Source: Sphingomonas sp. 28-66-16 (lineage in GTDB: Bacteria > Pseudomonadota > Alphaproteobacteria > Sphingomonadales > Sphingomonadaceae). From it: a stretch of DNA of 64,000 bases. How positions within the stretch are numbered: the first letter of the stretch is position 1; every line of letters starts with the position of its first letter. The translations under genes were made by a program, and so were the position numbers. The stretch spans positions 18,446-82,445 of the forward strand of contig NCGF01000015.1 of assembly GCA_002281485.1 (NCBI GenBank). Reading direction: 5' to 3'. Of this stretch, positions 1 through 10,808 are shown in pieces. The notes beneath the pieces are model-generated. The model saw only the letters and a list, made by a program, of their open reading frames with translations, had not been told where the DNA came from and made no database searches.

Positions 1-1
1 G

Positions 2-295
2 GGTCCGATGGGCGAGGAGGTCGCGGTGCGCCCGTCGGGGCCGTTCCGGTCGAACAGCGGCGATGCGATGCTGCCGGCGCTGCGCGCGGGGCTTGGCATC
101 GCCACCCTGCCCGATTTTTTCGTCGGGGCCGATCTCGCAAGCGGTGCGCTCGAGGCGATCCTGACCGAGTGGCACGGCCCGCCGGTGGCGCTGCATCTGA
201 TGACCCCGCCGAGCCCCTTGCGCCCGCGACGCGTGGAAATGCTCGTCAATCACCTCAGCGTTTCGTTGTCGGCGCCGCGCCACGCGCCGAATTGA
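2..295 (+). CDS. LysR-type transcriptional regulator, C-terminal fragment
   Basis: This is the last 97 or so codons of a gene that begins before the window. The visible part reads like the second half of a LysR substrate-binding domain: a stretch ending in ALRAGLGIATLPDFFVG, then LMTPPSPLRPRRVEMLVNHL near the end. The 'G-x-GI-LP' strand followed by a hydrophobic run and a late 'P.R...V..ML.' helix is the usual layout of the effector-binding domain in this family. The helix-turn-helix lies outside the window, so the target genes cannot be deduced. It ends 171 bases before ctrA on the same strand, but the ctrA control region lies between them, so they are probably separate units. Confidence 0.75.
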   Translation, partial: GPMGEEVAVRPSGPFRSNSGDAMLPALRAGLGIATLPDFFVGADLASGALEAILTEWHGPPVALHLMTPPSPLRPRRVEMLVNHLSVSLSAPRHAPN

Positions 296-324
296 TCGCC
301 GCGCCGCCGCGCAATTGCCTCAGG

Positions 325-339
325 GATTCTACGCGACTC
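325..339. promoter_or_regulatory. Two GANTC (CcrM methylation) sites upstream of ctrA
   Basis: GATTC at 325-329 and GACTC at 335-339 both fit GANTC, the target of the cell-cycle methyltransferase CcrM. They lie 15-30 bases upstream of the CtrA box. In Caulobacter a GANTC site in the ctrA P1 promoter makes transcription sensitive to hemimethylation after replication. The sites are read directly; their use here is inferred. Confidence 0.55.
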
Positions 340-354
340 GTGGATTGAGGCCGA

Positions 355-369
355 TTAATCTCAAATTAA
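355..369 (+). promoter_or_regulatory. CtrA box TTAA-N7-TTAA in front of ctrA
   Basis: The sequence TTAATCTCAAATTAA is an exact TTAA-N7-TTAA, the consensus for CtrA binding. A third TTAA half-site is at 395-398. The box lies about 100 bases before the ctrA start codon, which suggests autoregulation as known for CtrA in Caulobacter and relatives. Confidence 0.75.
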
Positions 370-466
370 CCTTTTACCTTCATCACTGATGAGGTTAATG
401 GATTGTGCGTGAGAGCGCCGGGCAATTGGGGATGTTCGGGGCTGAGAGCAACAGGGGAACTGCCAG

Positions 467-1168
467 ATGCGCGTGCTGCTGATCGAAGACGAGCCGACGA
501 CGGCCAAGGCAATCGAACTGATGCTCTCGGCGGAGGGCTTCAACGTCTATACGACCGATCTGGGCGAGGAAGGCCTCGATCTGGGCAAGCTCTATGATTA
601 CGACATCATCCTGCTCGATTTGAACCTCCCCGACATGCACGGTTATGACGTGCTCAAGAAATTGCGCGTCGCCCGGGTGCAGACGCCGGTGCTGATCCTT
701 TCGGGCATCAGCGAGATGGACTCGAAGGTCCGCTCGTTCGGATTCGGTGCCGATGATTACGTGACCAAGCCCTTCCACCGCGACGAACTCACCGCGCGCA
801 TCCATGCCGTCGTGCGCCGCTCGAAGGGACATTCGCAGTCGGTGATCCGCACCGGCAAGCTCGCCGTCAATCTCGATGCCAAGACCGTCGAAGTCGATGG
901 CGCCCGCGTCCATCTGACCGGCAAGGAATATGCGATGCTCGAGCTGCTGAGCTTGCGCAAGGGCACCACGCTGACCAAGGAAATGTTCCTCAACCATCTC
1001 TACGGCGGGATGGACGAGCCCGAACTCAAGATCATCGACGTCTTCATCTGCAAGCTGCGCAAGAAGCTCAGCATGGCGTGCGAAGGCGACAATTATATCG
1101 AGACGGTGTGGGGCCGCGGCTATGTGCTGCGCGAGCCCGACGAGGTGACCGAAGCCGCCGTCGCCTGA
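467..1168 (+). CDS. ctrA: Cell-cycle response regulator CtrA
   Basis: This is an OmpR/PhoB-class response regulator of 233 residues, the usual CtrA length. The receiver domain spans about residues 1-120, with acidic pocket E7/D8, phospho-acceptor D51 in LLDLNLPD and the lysine of TKPFH. The winged-helix output domain is nearly identical to Caulobacter CtrA over [16 protein letters not shown] and [15 protein letters not shown], so the assignment is secure. CtrA is the essential master regulator of the alphaproteobacterial cell cycle and in sphingomonads also controls motility and related genes. It is monocistronic here: its own control region with a CtrA box and GANTC sites lies upstream, and a strong intrinsic terminator follows. 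The start at ATG 467 gives the conserved [10 protein letters not shown]-terminus. Confidence 0.97.
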   Translation: MRVLLIEDEPTTAKAIELMLSAEGFNVYTTDLGEEGLDLGKLYDYDIILLDLNLPDMHGYDVLKKLRVARVQTPVLILSGISEMDSKVRSFGFGADDYVTKPFHRDELTARIHAVVRRSKGHSQSVIRTGKLAVNLDAKTVEVDGARVHLTGKEYAMLELLSLRKGTTLTKEMFLNHLYGGMDEPELKIIDVFICKLRKKLSMACEGDNYIETVWGRGYVLREPDEVTEAAVA

Positions 1169-1188
1169 GCATCATCATCGAGCGGGGG

Positions 1189-1228
1189 AAAGCCCGCGGT
1201 CCCTTCGCCGGGGCCGCGGGCTTTTTTT
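1189..1228 (+). terminator. Rho-independent terminator of ctrA
   Basis: A GC-rich stem (AAGCCCGCGG pairing with CCGCGGGCTT) is followed directly by seven T residues, 20 bases after the ctrA stop. This is a textbook intrinsic terminator on the plus strand. Confidence 0.93.
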
Positions 1229-1329
1229 GTCCGGCCGGCACGCCGGATGGGCGATTCTGCTTGCGGGTGGCGCTGGCGCAAGCAGCGCCATAAGAGGCGT
1301 TGAGCGATCCCCCGTGATGAAAGACCGTC

Positions 1330-2436
1330 ATGACCGAAGCGTCCGCACCCGGCGCCCCTGCCCACGCAACCCCTGCCCCCGCAACCCCTGACCGCCTTGT
1401 CCTTCGCGAACCCGACGACTGGCACGTCCATCTGCGCGACGGCGCGATGCTCGCCGCCGTCGCCGATTACACCGCGCGCCAGTTCGCTCGGGCGATCGTG
1501 ATGCCCAATCTCGCCCCGCCGGTCACCACCACCGCGCTCGCCCGGTCCTATCGCGACCGCATCGTCGCCGCGACCGATCCGGCGCTGGGCTTCACCCCGC
1601 TGATGACCGCCTATCTCACTGACGCCAGCGACCCCGGCGACCTCGCCCGGGGCTTTGCCGACGGCGTGCTCACCGCGTGCAAACTCTATCCCGCGCATGC
1701 CACCACCAATTCGAGCCACGGCGTCACCGACGTCGCGCTGATCGATCCGGTGCTGGCGGCGATGGAACGGATCGGCATGCCGCTGCTCGTCCACGGCGAG
1801 GTCACCGACGCGCATGTCGACATCTTCGATCGCGAGGCGGTGTTCATCGATCGGGTCCTGCGCGGGATCGTCGCGCGTTTTCCCGGGCTCAGGATCGTCT
1901 TCGAACATATCACCACCGCCGACGCGGTCGATTTCGTCGCAGCCGAAGGGCCGCAGATCGCCGCGACGATCACGCCGCACCATCTCGCGATCAACCGCAA
2001 CGCGATGTTCGCCGGCGGGATCAGGCCGCATCTCTATTGCCTGCCGGTCGCCAAGCGCGAGACCCACCGGCTGGCGCTACGTCGGGCCGCAACCTCGGGA
2101 TCGCCCAAATTCTTCCTCGGCACCGACTCGGCGCCGCATGCGATCGAGACCAAGGAAGCGGCGTGCGGCTGCGCCGGAATCTTCAACGCGCCCTATGCGA
2201 TCGAAAGCTATGCGCTGACCTTCGAGGAGGAAGGCGCGCTCGACCGGCTCGAAGGCTTCGCCTCGGTGTTCGGCCCGACTTTTTACGGCCTGCCGCTCAA
2301 TCCGGGGCGGATCGTGCTCGAGCGCGCGGCGGCGACCGTTCCCGATCGAATCCCCGGCCCCGGCACGACGATCATCCCCTTCCATGCCGGCGAGACGCTG
2401 CCCTGGCGCTTCTCGGGCAAGATCGCCCAGGGTTGA
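1330..2436 (+). CDS. pyrC: Dihydroorotase (homodimeric, PyrC type)
   Basis: Dihydroorotase interconverts N-carbamoyl-L-aspartate and dihydroorotate in de novo pyrimidine synthesis. The metal-binding HxH is in DDWHVHLRDG near residues 32-42, the carbamylated lysine is in CKLYPA, further metal histidines are in LLVHGE and FEHITT, and the conserved LGTDSAPH is near the C-terminal third. At 368 residues it is about 20 longer than typical PyrC. The excess is an Ala/Pro/Thr-rich N-terminus encoded partly by a 15-bp imperfect tandem repeat at 1355-1384, so translation might begin further in, although no better ATG is evident. It is followed by ligA on the same strand after about 75 bases. Confidence 0.95.
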   Translation: MTEASAPGAPAHATPAPATPDRLVLREPDDWHVHLRDGAMLAAVADYTARQFARAIVMPNLAPPVTTTALARSYRDRIVAATDPALGFTPLMTAYLTDASDPGDLARGFADGVLTACKLYPAHATTNSSHGVTDVALIDPVLAAMERIGMPLLVHGEVTDAHVDIFDREAVFIDRVLRGIVARFPGLRIVFEHITTADAVDFVAAEGPQIAATITPHHLAINRNAMFAGGIRPHLYCLPVAKRETHRLALRRAATSGSPKFFLGTDSAPHAIETKEAACGCAGIFNAPYAIESYALTFEEEGALDRLEGFASVFGPTFYGLPLNPGRIVLERAAATVPDRIPGPGTTIIPFHAGETLPWRFSGKIAQG

Positions 2437-2506
2437 CGCCTGGCGGGGCGCCCCTGGCGGGCCCGCCGCCGTCACATCGCTTGATCCGCCCGCGTGCGCT
2501 CGGTAG

Positions 2507-4588
<2,082 letters not shown>

Positions 4589-4738
4589 TGCCTTTTTGCA
4601 ACGCAACATGAACCGATTGTGTCCGACGCTGGCGCAGCCTCGCTCTGTCATCGAAGAGAAATAATTCCGCTGCATGGGGCTCGGGACGGTGCATTTCACC
4701 GCGCTTTTTTAGCGACTCTTCGTCTCAAGGGGAAAACA

Positions 4739-7700
4739 ATGCGTAATCAGCTTTTTATGGGCGTGGCGATGGCTGCGCTGATGGTTCCTGCCGCGGCCAG
4801 CGCGCAGGAAACGACATCGATCATTCGCGGTCAGGTCACTTCGAATGGCGCGCCCGTCGGCGGCGCGACCCTGACGATCACGCACGTTCCCTCGGGCACC
4901 GTTTCGCGGACCACCACCGACTCGTCGGGCGGTTTCAGCGCCTCGGGCCTGCGCACGGGCGGCCCTTACACGGTCGACGTCGCCAGCAGCCAGGGCGACA
5001 CCCAGATCACCGGCATCTACGCCGTCGTCGGCCAGCCCTATGATCTGCCGATCGACGTCTCCGCCGCGACCGGCGCCGACATCGTCGTCACCGCCTCGTC
5101 GATCAAGGGCGCCGGTGCCGCGTCGGACGGCCCTCAGACCGTTCTCGACGCGACCGACATCGCCAAGGTCGCCTCGGTCAACCGCGACATTCGCGACATC
5201 GAGCGCCGCAGCCCCTTCGCCAGCATCGATCTCACCAACAGCCGCGCGGTGTCGTTCGCCGGCACCAACCCGCGCTTCAACCGCTTCACGATCAACGGCG
5301 CGCAGGTCGGCGATACCTTCGGTCTCAACCCCGATGCCAGCCCGACCCGCCGCGGCCCCGTCCCCTTCGACGCGATCGCGCAGGTCTCCGTCTCGATCGC
5401 ACCGTATGACATCCGCCAGACCAATTTCCAGGGCGGCGTCATCGACACCACGCTGTTGTCGGGTACCAACGAATATCACGTCAACGGCTTCTATTCGCAG
5501 AGCACCGATGGTCTTCAGGGCGACAACATCCAGGGCCTGAAGATCAACCTGCCCAAGTACAAGAGCGAAACCTATGGCGCGACCGTTTCGGGTCCGATCA
5601 TCAAGGACAAGCTGTTCATCGCCGGCTCGTACGAGCGCAACACCGATCCCCGGCCGCTGACGCCCGGTGCCGTCAACCAGGTCTTCAACCTGACCGACGC
5701 GCAGGTCGCCCAGATTCAGAACATCGCCAAGACCGTCTACAATTACGACACCGGCGGCATCCTTCCGGTCACCAACAATCTCGACGAGAAATTCTTGGTC
5801 AAGGTCGACTGGAACATCACCGAGGGCCAGCGCTTCTCGCTGTCGTACATCAATTCCTATGATGCGCAGGACAATCCGCAGAATTCGAGCACCTCGACCA
5901 CCTCGCCCTCGATCGGCCTCGCGTCGAACGCCTACAAGCTCACCGAATTGCTGCGCACCGGCATCGTCCAGTTGAACTCGGATTGGTCGGATCGCTTCTC
6001 GACCGAAGCGCGCTTCAGCTACAAGGCCTATACGCGCGGCCAGGACCCCGAGCTCGGCCGCGGTTTCGCCCAGTTCATCGTCTGCACCGCGCCGACCAGC
6101 GTCAACAGCGGAAGCGATCGCACCACCTCGTGCGGTACCGGCAATCCGACGGTGGCGTTCGGCCCCGATATCAGCCGCCAGACCAACGCGCTGTTCACCG
6201 ACACCTATGACGGCTCGTTCCTCGCGCGCTTCAAGGCCGGCCAGCACGACTTCAAGGCGCTGTTCCAATATGTCGAGAACCGCACGACCAACGCGTTCCT
6301 GCAGCGCAGCGCCGGCGCCTATTATTTCGACTCGATCGCCGATCTGCAGAACCGCACGGCGAGCCAGTTCGATTATGCCAACGCCCTGACGCTCAACCCC
6401 GACGATACGACCGCGAGCTTCAAATACGGCACCTGGTCGATCGGTCTGCAAGACGATTGGCAGATCATGCCCAACCTGCGCCTCACCTATGGCGCCCGCT
6501 ATGATCTTTATGCCTCGTCGAGCGCGGTCGGCCTCAACACCGATTTCGTCAATCGCTATGGCTTTGCGAACACCAACACGTTCAACGGCCTCGATGCGTT
6601 CCAGCCGCGCCTCAGCTTCGACTACAAGCCGTTTTCGCGGCTCACGCTGCGCGGTGGTGTCGGCGTCTTCTCGGGCGGCACGCCGGACATCTACTTCTCG
6701 AATTCCTACTCGAACACCGGCGCCAACCAGAACCGCATCCAGACGGTGACCCGGGCGACCCCGGTCGGCGGCAATGTCGCCACCTGCACCGCGCCCTACA
6801 CCGGCGCGAACGCCGCCGTCTGCACGGCCGCGCTCAACAACGTTCAGGGTACGGTTGGCTCCATCTCGCCGATCGTGAACAATTATCTGACAGCCAACAT
6901 CGGCTCGCTGGCAACCGCCGGCACTGCCTCGGTAGCGCCCGATTTCCGCCTGCCGTCGCAGACCCGCGCCACGCTGTCGGCCGATTACAACATCTGGGGC
7001 ATCAACTTCGGCGCCGATTATGTGTTCTCGAAGGTCAACAACGGCGTCACGTTCACCGATCTGCGCTCGCGCATCATCGGCACGCTGCCCGATGGCCGCC
7101 CGCGCTACAATTTCGTGCCGACCCCGGGCGTCGTCGGTCAGACCGTCGATACCAACACCGACATCCAGATCGGCAACACCGGTCAGGGCCGCAGCCACAT
7201 CTTCGTCGTCCGCTTCGACAAGGAATTCAAGAAGCTCGGCGTCTCGCTCGGCGGCAGCTACACCTGGCAGAGCGTTAAGGACGTTTCCAACGCGACCTCG
7301 TCGGTGGCCTCCTCGCTCTACAACGCCCAGGCGGTGATCGATCCGAACAACGCCGCTTACGGGATCAGCAGCGACGAGATCAAATGGCAGTTCAAGTACA
7401 GCCTCGGCTATGATCATGCCTGGTTCGGCGATTATCGCACGATCATCCAGCTGTTCGGCGAAACCCGTGCAGGGCGCCATTACAGCTTCACCGCGCAGGA
7501 TACGACCTCGGGCCGCTCGGCAGTGTTCGGCACCACCGGGAACAACAACCGTTACCTGCTCTATGTCCCGACCGGCACCACCGATCCGATCGTCAGCTAT
7601 GACTCGCCCGCAACCCAGACCGCGCTCGAAACGCTGATCAACAACACCGCGCTGAAGAACTATCGCGGCGCGATCGCCGCGAAGAACATCGCTCGCTCGC

Positions 7701-8047
7701 GGGCCAACACCCGGATCGATCTCCACCTCGAGCAGGAAATCCCCACCTTCATCGGCAAGTCGCGCATCAGCGTCTACGCCGATATCGAAAACCTGCCCAA
7801 CCTGCTCAACAAGAACTGGGGCGGCGTGAGCCAGTTCGGCTTCCCGGGCACTGCCGACGTCGTTCGCGTCCAGTGCCTGAGCACGCCGGTCGCCACCGGC
7901 ACCGCGCCGGCGGCGGCGGTGATCAACACCAGCCCGACCCAGCCCTGCGCGCAGTATCGCTACTCGGCTTACGTTGCCCCCGCCGAGCGTCTGACGACCG
8001 ATATCTCGCTCTATCTGATCCGGCTGGGCGTGCGCGTGAAGTTCTGA
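4739..8047 (+). CDS. TonB-dependent receptor, Oar-like, with N-terminal carboxypeptidase-regulatory domain
   Basis: This is a large outer-membrane receptor of 1102 residues. The ATG at 4739 is preceded by AAGGGGAAAA and gives a clean Sec signal peptide (MRNQLFMGVAMAALMVPAAASAQ); in-frame codons upstream are ignored for that reason. Residues about 25-110 form a CarboxypepD_reg-like beta-sandwich (IIRGQVTSNGAPVGGATLTI). A plug domain follows (DIVVTASSIKG...), then a long beta-barrel ending in a typical terminal strand (LYLIRLGVRVKF). This architecture matches the Oar group of TonB-dependent transporters. The substrate is unknown; members are often linked to peptide or protein uptake, which cannot be shown here. 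It is monocistronic with its own terminator. Confidence 0.9.
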   Translation: MRNQLFMGVAMAALMVPAAASAQETTSIIRGQVTSNGAPVGGATLTITHVPSGTVSRTTTDSSGGFSASGLRTGGPYTVDVASSQGDTQITGIYAVVGQPYDLPIDVSAATGADIVVTASSIKGAGAASDGPQTVLDATDIAKVASVNRDIRDIERRSPFASIDLTNSRAVSFAGTNPRFNRFTINGAQVGDTFGLNPDASPTRRGPVPFDAIAQVSVSIAPYDIRQTNFQGGVIDTTLLSGTNEYHVNGFYSQSTDGLQGDNIQGLKINLPKYKSETYGATVSGPIIKDKLFIAGSYERNTDPRPLTPGAVNQVFNLTDAQVAQIQNIAKTVYNYDTGGILPVTNNLDEKFLVKVDWNITEGQRFSLSYINSYDAQDNPQNSSTSTTSPSIGLASNAYKLTELLRTGIVQLNSDWSDRFSTEARFSYKAYTRGQDPELGRGFAQFIVCTAPTSVNSGSDRTTSCGTGNPTVAFGPDISRQTNALFTDTYDGSFLARFKAGQHDFKALFQYVENRTTNAFLQRSAGAYYFDSIADLQNRTASQFDYANALTLNPDDTTASFKYGTWSIGLQDDWQIMPNLRLTYGARYDLYASSSAVGLNTDFVNRYGFANTNTFNGLDAFQPRLSFDYKPFSRLTLRGGVGVFSGGTPDIYFSNSYSNTGANQNRIQTVTRATPVGGNVATCTAPYTGANAAVCTAALNNVQGTVGSISPIVNNYLTANIGSLATAGTASVAPDFRLPSQTRATLSADYNIWGINFGADYVFSKVNNGVTFTDLRSRIIGTLPDGRPRYNFVPTPGVVGQTVDTNTDIQIGNTGQGRSHIFVVRFDKEFKKLGVSLGGSYTWQSVKDVSNATSSVASSLYNAQAVIDPNNAAYGISSDEIKWQFKYSLGYDHAWFGDYRTIIQLFGETRAGRHYSFTAQDTTSGRSAVFGTTGNNNRYLLYVPTGTTDPIVSYDSPATQTALETLINNTALKNYRGAIAAKNIARSRANTRIDLHLEQEIPTFIGKSRISVYADIENLPNLLNKNWGGVSQFGFPGTADVVRVQCLSTPVATGTAPAAAVINTSPTQPCAQYRYSAYVAPAERLTTDISLYLIRLGVRVKF

Positions 8048-8072
8048 CCGCTCGACCACCGTTGACGAACGA

Positions 8073-8107
8073 GCCGCCGTCCCCGCAAGGGGGCGGCGGT
8101 TTGCTTT
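8073..8107 (+). terminator. Intrinsic terminator after the Oar-like receptor
   Basis: GCCGCCGTCCCC pairs with GGGGGCGGCGG around a GCAA loop, followed by TTTGCTTTT. It lies 25 bases after the receptor stop codon. Confidence 0.85.
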
Positions 8108-8125
8108 TGGCGCGGCGGCGACGCC

Positions 8126-8163
8126 AAAAAATGGGGCCTCGCCAATCGAACCGGCGGGGCCCC
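8126..8163 (-). terminator. Intrinsic terminator for the minus-strand HD-domain gene
   Basis: Read on the minus strand, GGGGCCCCGCC pairs with GGCGAGGCCCC (one mismatch) and is followed by a T run (the A run at 8126-8131 on the plus strand). It lies about 40 bases beyond the stop of the HD-domain gene, back to back with the plus-strand terminator. Confidence 0.8.
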
Positions 8164-8204
8164 TTGTCGTCGCGGCATTTTGTCTTCGGGCGATCGGCGG
8201 CCGA

Positions 8205-8807
8205 TCAGGCCGGCTCGGCGACCTTTGCGTAGAGGCTGTTGATCGGCCGCGCCATCACCCGCGCGACCATCGGCTCGAAGAAGCTCAGCGGCGCGCTTTC
8301 ATAGCTCGGGTCGAATGCTGCCTGATCATATTTCTCGCAGAATTCGGCGCAGGCCTCGAAATGCGGGTGGCCGCGGTAATTTTCGCGCAGGTCGCGGTCC
8401 ATGCCGAGATAGTGGAAATAATAATAGCCCTGGAACACGCCGTGATTGTTGGCGATCCAGTGGAGTTCCTCGCTCACGAACGGGCGCAGCATCGCTGCCG
8501 CGATCTCGGGATGGTTGAAGCTGCCGAGCGTGTCGCCGATGTCGTGGAGCAGGGCGGTGACGACATAGGCCTCGTCGCGCCCGTCGCGGTGGGCGCGGGT
8601 CGCGGTCTGCAGCGAATGTTCGAGCCGATCGACCGGAAAGCCGCCATAATCGCCGTCGAGCAGCTTCAAATGGGTCAGCACGCGCGCGGGCAGGTCCTTC
8701 GCGAAGGCGCGGAAATGGGTGCTGATCGTCATCCAGTCCTCGCGCGTGCCCTCGGTCATCGCGGTGAAGCTGGCGCGGTCGTGCGTCAGGTCGATTGCGT
8801 CGGTCAT
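8205..8807 (-). CDS. HD-domain protein, possible mixed-valent diiron oxygenase (PhnZ/TmpB-like)
   Basis: This is a 200-residue HD-superfamily protein. ATG at 8807 is preferred because AAGGAGAG lies just upstream; an ATG 27 bases earlier lacks this. The likely metal ligands are H64 (DRLEHSLQTA), H88-D89 (LLHDIGD), H99 (NHPEIAA), H122 (ANNHGVF) and D161 (CEKYDQ). Six ligands in this order, with the phrase 'YGG..V..LEH.LQ.A' at the first helix, resemble the PhnZ/TmpB/inositol-oxygenase type of HD enzyme that uses a diiron centre, more than a phosphodiesterase. The true substrate is unknown and no phosphonate genes are adjacent. Plain HD phosphohydrolase activity remains possible. Confidence 0.7.
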   Translation of the reverse strand: MTDAIDLTHDRASFTAMTEGTREDWMTISTHFRAFAKDLPARVLTHLKLLDGDYGGFPVDRLEHSLQTATRAHRDGRDEAYVVTALLHDIGDTLGSFNHPEIAAAMLRPFVSEELHWIANNHGVFQGYYYFHYLGMDRDLRENYRGHPHFEACAEFCEKYDQAAFDPSYESAPLSFFEPMVARVMARPINSLYAKVAEPA

Positions 8808-8904
8808 GGCCTCTCTCCTTGTCGGCGACAGCATACGCCCCTTCCGGCGCGCTTGTCAGCCGGTATAAGGGGGCGATGCCCGCCGCGCGCCTGCCCCGTC
8901 CGCA

Positions 8905-10011
8905 ATGACCGATCCGGCCAAGCCCGGCGTCTTCGTGCGCCCGTTCTTCGAACAGAAGAACCGCGCCTTCTGGCTGCTCCAGGCAGCGGGGTGGAGCGGC
9001 TATCTGGTGCTGCGCTCGGTGTCGAGCATCTCGAACGGGCTGTCGCTCGCGGTGATCATCGCGGTCGTGATCGAATCGATCATCGGCTATTGCATCACGC
9101 TGCTGCTTTCGACGCTCTACGGCTATTATCGCAGCCTGCCGCGCGTCAGCCTGGTGCTGCTCACCGTCTTCACGCTGGCGATCGCGACCGCGCTCTATGC
9201 GGTGCTCGACGCCTTTTCCTTCTCGTTCATCAAGCTCGAAAGCCCGGGGATCAACATCAAGCTCGTGCTCGGCACGATCTTCCTCAATTTCACCGTGCTC
9301 GCAGGCTGGACCGCGCTCTATTTCGGGATCAACTTCTATCTGATCGTCGAGGAGCAGATCGATCAGCTCGAACGGCTCGGCAGCCAGGCTTCGTCGGCGC
9401 AGCTGGCGATGCTGCGCTATCAGCTCAACCCGCATTTCCTGTTCAACACGCTCAATTCGATCTCGACGCTCGTCCTGCTCAAGCAGACCGAGCGCGCCAA
9501 CGCGATGCTCAGCCGGCTGTCGTCGTTCCTGCGCTACACGCTCGCCAACGAGCCGACCGCGCACGTCACGATCGCGCAGGAGGTAGAGACGCTCAAACTC
9601 TATCTCGAGATCGAGAAGATGCGCTTCGAGGACCGGCTGCGGCCGAGCTTCTCGATCGATCCGCGCGCCGCCAAGGCGCGGCTGCCCTCGCTGCTGCTCC
9701 AGCCCCTGGTCGAGAATGCGATCAAATATGCGGTCACCCCGCGCGAGGACGGCGCCGAGATCAACGTGCTCGCACGGCTGAACGGCGATCGGGTGCAGAT
9801 CAGCGTATCCGATACCGGGCCGGGGTTGAACGAAATGAAATCGCGGCCAAGCCTTTCAACCGGGGTCGGGCTTGCCAATATCAGGGACAGGCTGGTGCAG
9901 GCATATGGGCCAGACCATAAATTCGAGACGCGATCGAATCCCGGGGGCGGATTCAGGGTGGAGATCGACATTCCGTTCCAGCTCGAGGAACCGACGAAAG
10001 AGGCCGCATGA
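8905..10011 (+). CDS. Sensor histidine kinase, LytS/YehU type
   Basis: The protein has 368 residues. Four hydrophobic segments (about 25-150) form the membrane domain, then a short coiled linker leads to a His_kinase domain of the LytS class, with phospho-acceptor H177 in YQLNPHFLFNTLNSI. A HATPase domain follows, with N-box VENAIKYAV and G-boxes DTGPGLN and GVGLANI. It lacks a periplasmic sensor loop of any size, so it probably senses within the membrane. The stop overlaps the start of the response regulator gene (ATGA at 10008-10011), so the two are translationally coupled and surely partners. The signal and regulon are unknown. Confidence 0.92.
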   Translation: MTDPAKPGVFVRPFFEQKNRAFWLLQAAGWSGYLVLRSVSSISNGLSLAVIIAVVIESIIGYCITLLLSTLYGYYRSLPRVSLVLLTVFTLAIATALYAVLDAFSFSFIKLESPGINIKLVLGTIFLNFTVLAGWTALYFGINFYLIVEEQIDQLERLGSQASSAQLAMLRYQLNPHFLFNTLNSISTLVLLKQTERANAMLSRLSSFLRYTLANEPTAHVTIAQEVETLKLYLEIEKMRFEDRLRPSFSIDPRAAKARLPSLLLQPLVENAIKYAVTPREDGAEINVLARLNGDRVQISVSDTGPGLNEMKSRPSLSTGVGLANIRDRLVQAYGPDHKFETRSNPGGGFRVEIDIPFQLEEPTKEAA

Positions 10012-10808
10012 CGATCCGCACGATATTGGTCGATGACGAACCGCTCGCGATCCAGGGCTTGCAGCTCCGGCTCGCGCCTTATGACGATGTCGAAATCGTC
10101 GATACCTGCATCAATGGCCGCGAGGCGATCCGCAGCATCAAGACCCACAAGCCCGATCTGGTCTTCCTCGACATCCAGATGCCCGGGTTCGACGGGTTCT
10201 CGGTCGTGCAGGGGCTGATGGAGGTCGAACCGCCGCTGTTCGTCTTCGTCACCGCCTATTCGGATCACGCGATCCGCGCGTTCGAGGCGCAGGCGATGGA
10301 TTATCTGATGAAGCCCGTCGAGGAAGGCCGGCTCGCCGACACGCTCGATCGCGTCCGCCAGCGCCTCACCGAAAAGCGCGGCGCCGAGGAGGTCGACCGG
10401 CTCAAGGAAGTGCTCGCCGAGGTCGCGCCCGATTCGGTGGAGAATCTCGCCGAGAGCAATGACGCGCCCTCGTCGAACCGCTTCGAAAAGCTGATCAACA
10501 TCAAGGATCGCGGCCAGATCTTCCGCGTCGACGTCGACACGATCGAGCGCATCGACGCCGCCGGCGACTATATGTGCATCTATACCGGCGACAACACGCT
10601 GATCCTGCGCGAGACGATGAAGGACCTCGAAAAGCGCCTCGATCCGCGCCGTTTCCAGCGCGTCCACCGCTCGACGATCGTCAACCTCGATCTCGTCAAG
10701 GAAGTGAAGCCGCACACCAACGGCGAATGCTTCCTGGTGCTGCAATCGAACGCGCAGGTGAAGGTCAGTCGCAGTTACCGCGACGTGGTGGCGCGCTTCG
10801 TGCACTGA
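10008..10808 (+). CDS. LytTR-family response regulator
   Basis: The protein has 266 residues. An N-terminal receiver domain has the acidic pair D9/D10, phospho-acceptor D55 in LVFLDIQMPG and the lysine of LMKPV. A charged linker (about 125-165) and a C-terminal LytTR DNA-binding domain (FRVDVDTIERIDAAGDYMCIY ... RRFQRVHRSTIVNLDLV) follow. It is the cognate regulator of the LytS-like kinase just upstream, with a four-base overlap. LytTR proteins bind direct repeats about one helical turn apart; I did not find a convincing pair in the adjacent promoter regions. Confidence 0.93.
   Translation: MTIRTILVDDEPLAIQGLQLRLAPYDDVEIVDTCINGREAIRSIKTHKPDLVFLDIQMPGFDGFSVVQGLMEVEPPLFVFVTAYSDHAIRAFEAQAMDYLMKPVEEGRLADTLDRVRQRLTEKRGAEEVDRLKEVLAEVAPDSVENLAESNDAPSSNRFEKLINIKDRGQIFRVDVDTIERIDAAGDYMCIYTGDNTLILRETMKDLEKRLDPRRFQRVHRSTIVNLDLVKEVKPHTNGECFLVLQSNAQVKVSRSYRDVVARFVH

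Noticed and set aside
1355-1384. Imperfect 15-bp tandem repeat in the start of pyrC
   Set aside because: It only lengthens a flexible Ala/Pro/Thr N-terminus before the conserved fold; not considered functionally notable.
4709-8059. 1116-codon open frame on the minus strand opposite the Oar-like receptor
   Set aside because: It mirrors the receptor gene, has no ribosome binding site or known domains, and is an artefact of high GC codon use in the true gene.
8133-8163. Stem-loop considered as a second plus-strand terminator after the Oar-like receptor
   Set aside because: The T run is on the minus strand side, so it fits the convergent HD-domain gene instead.
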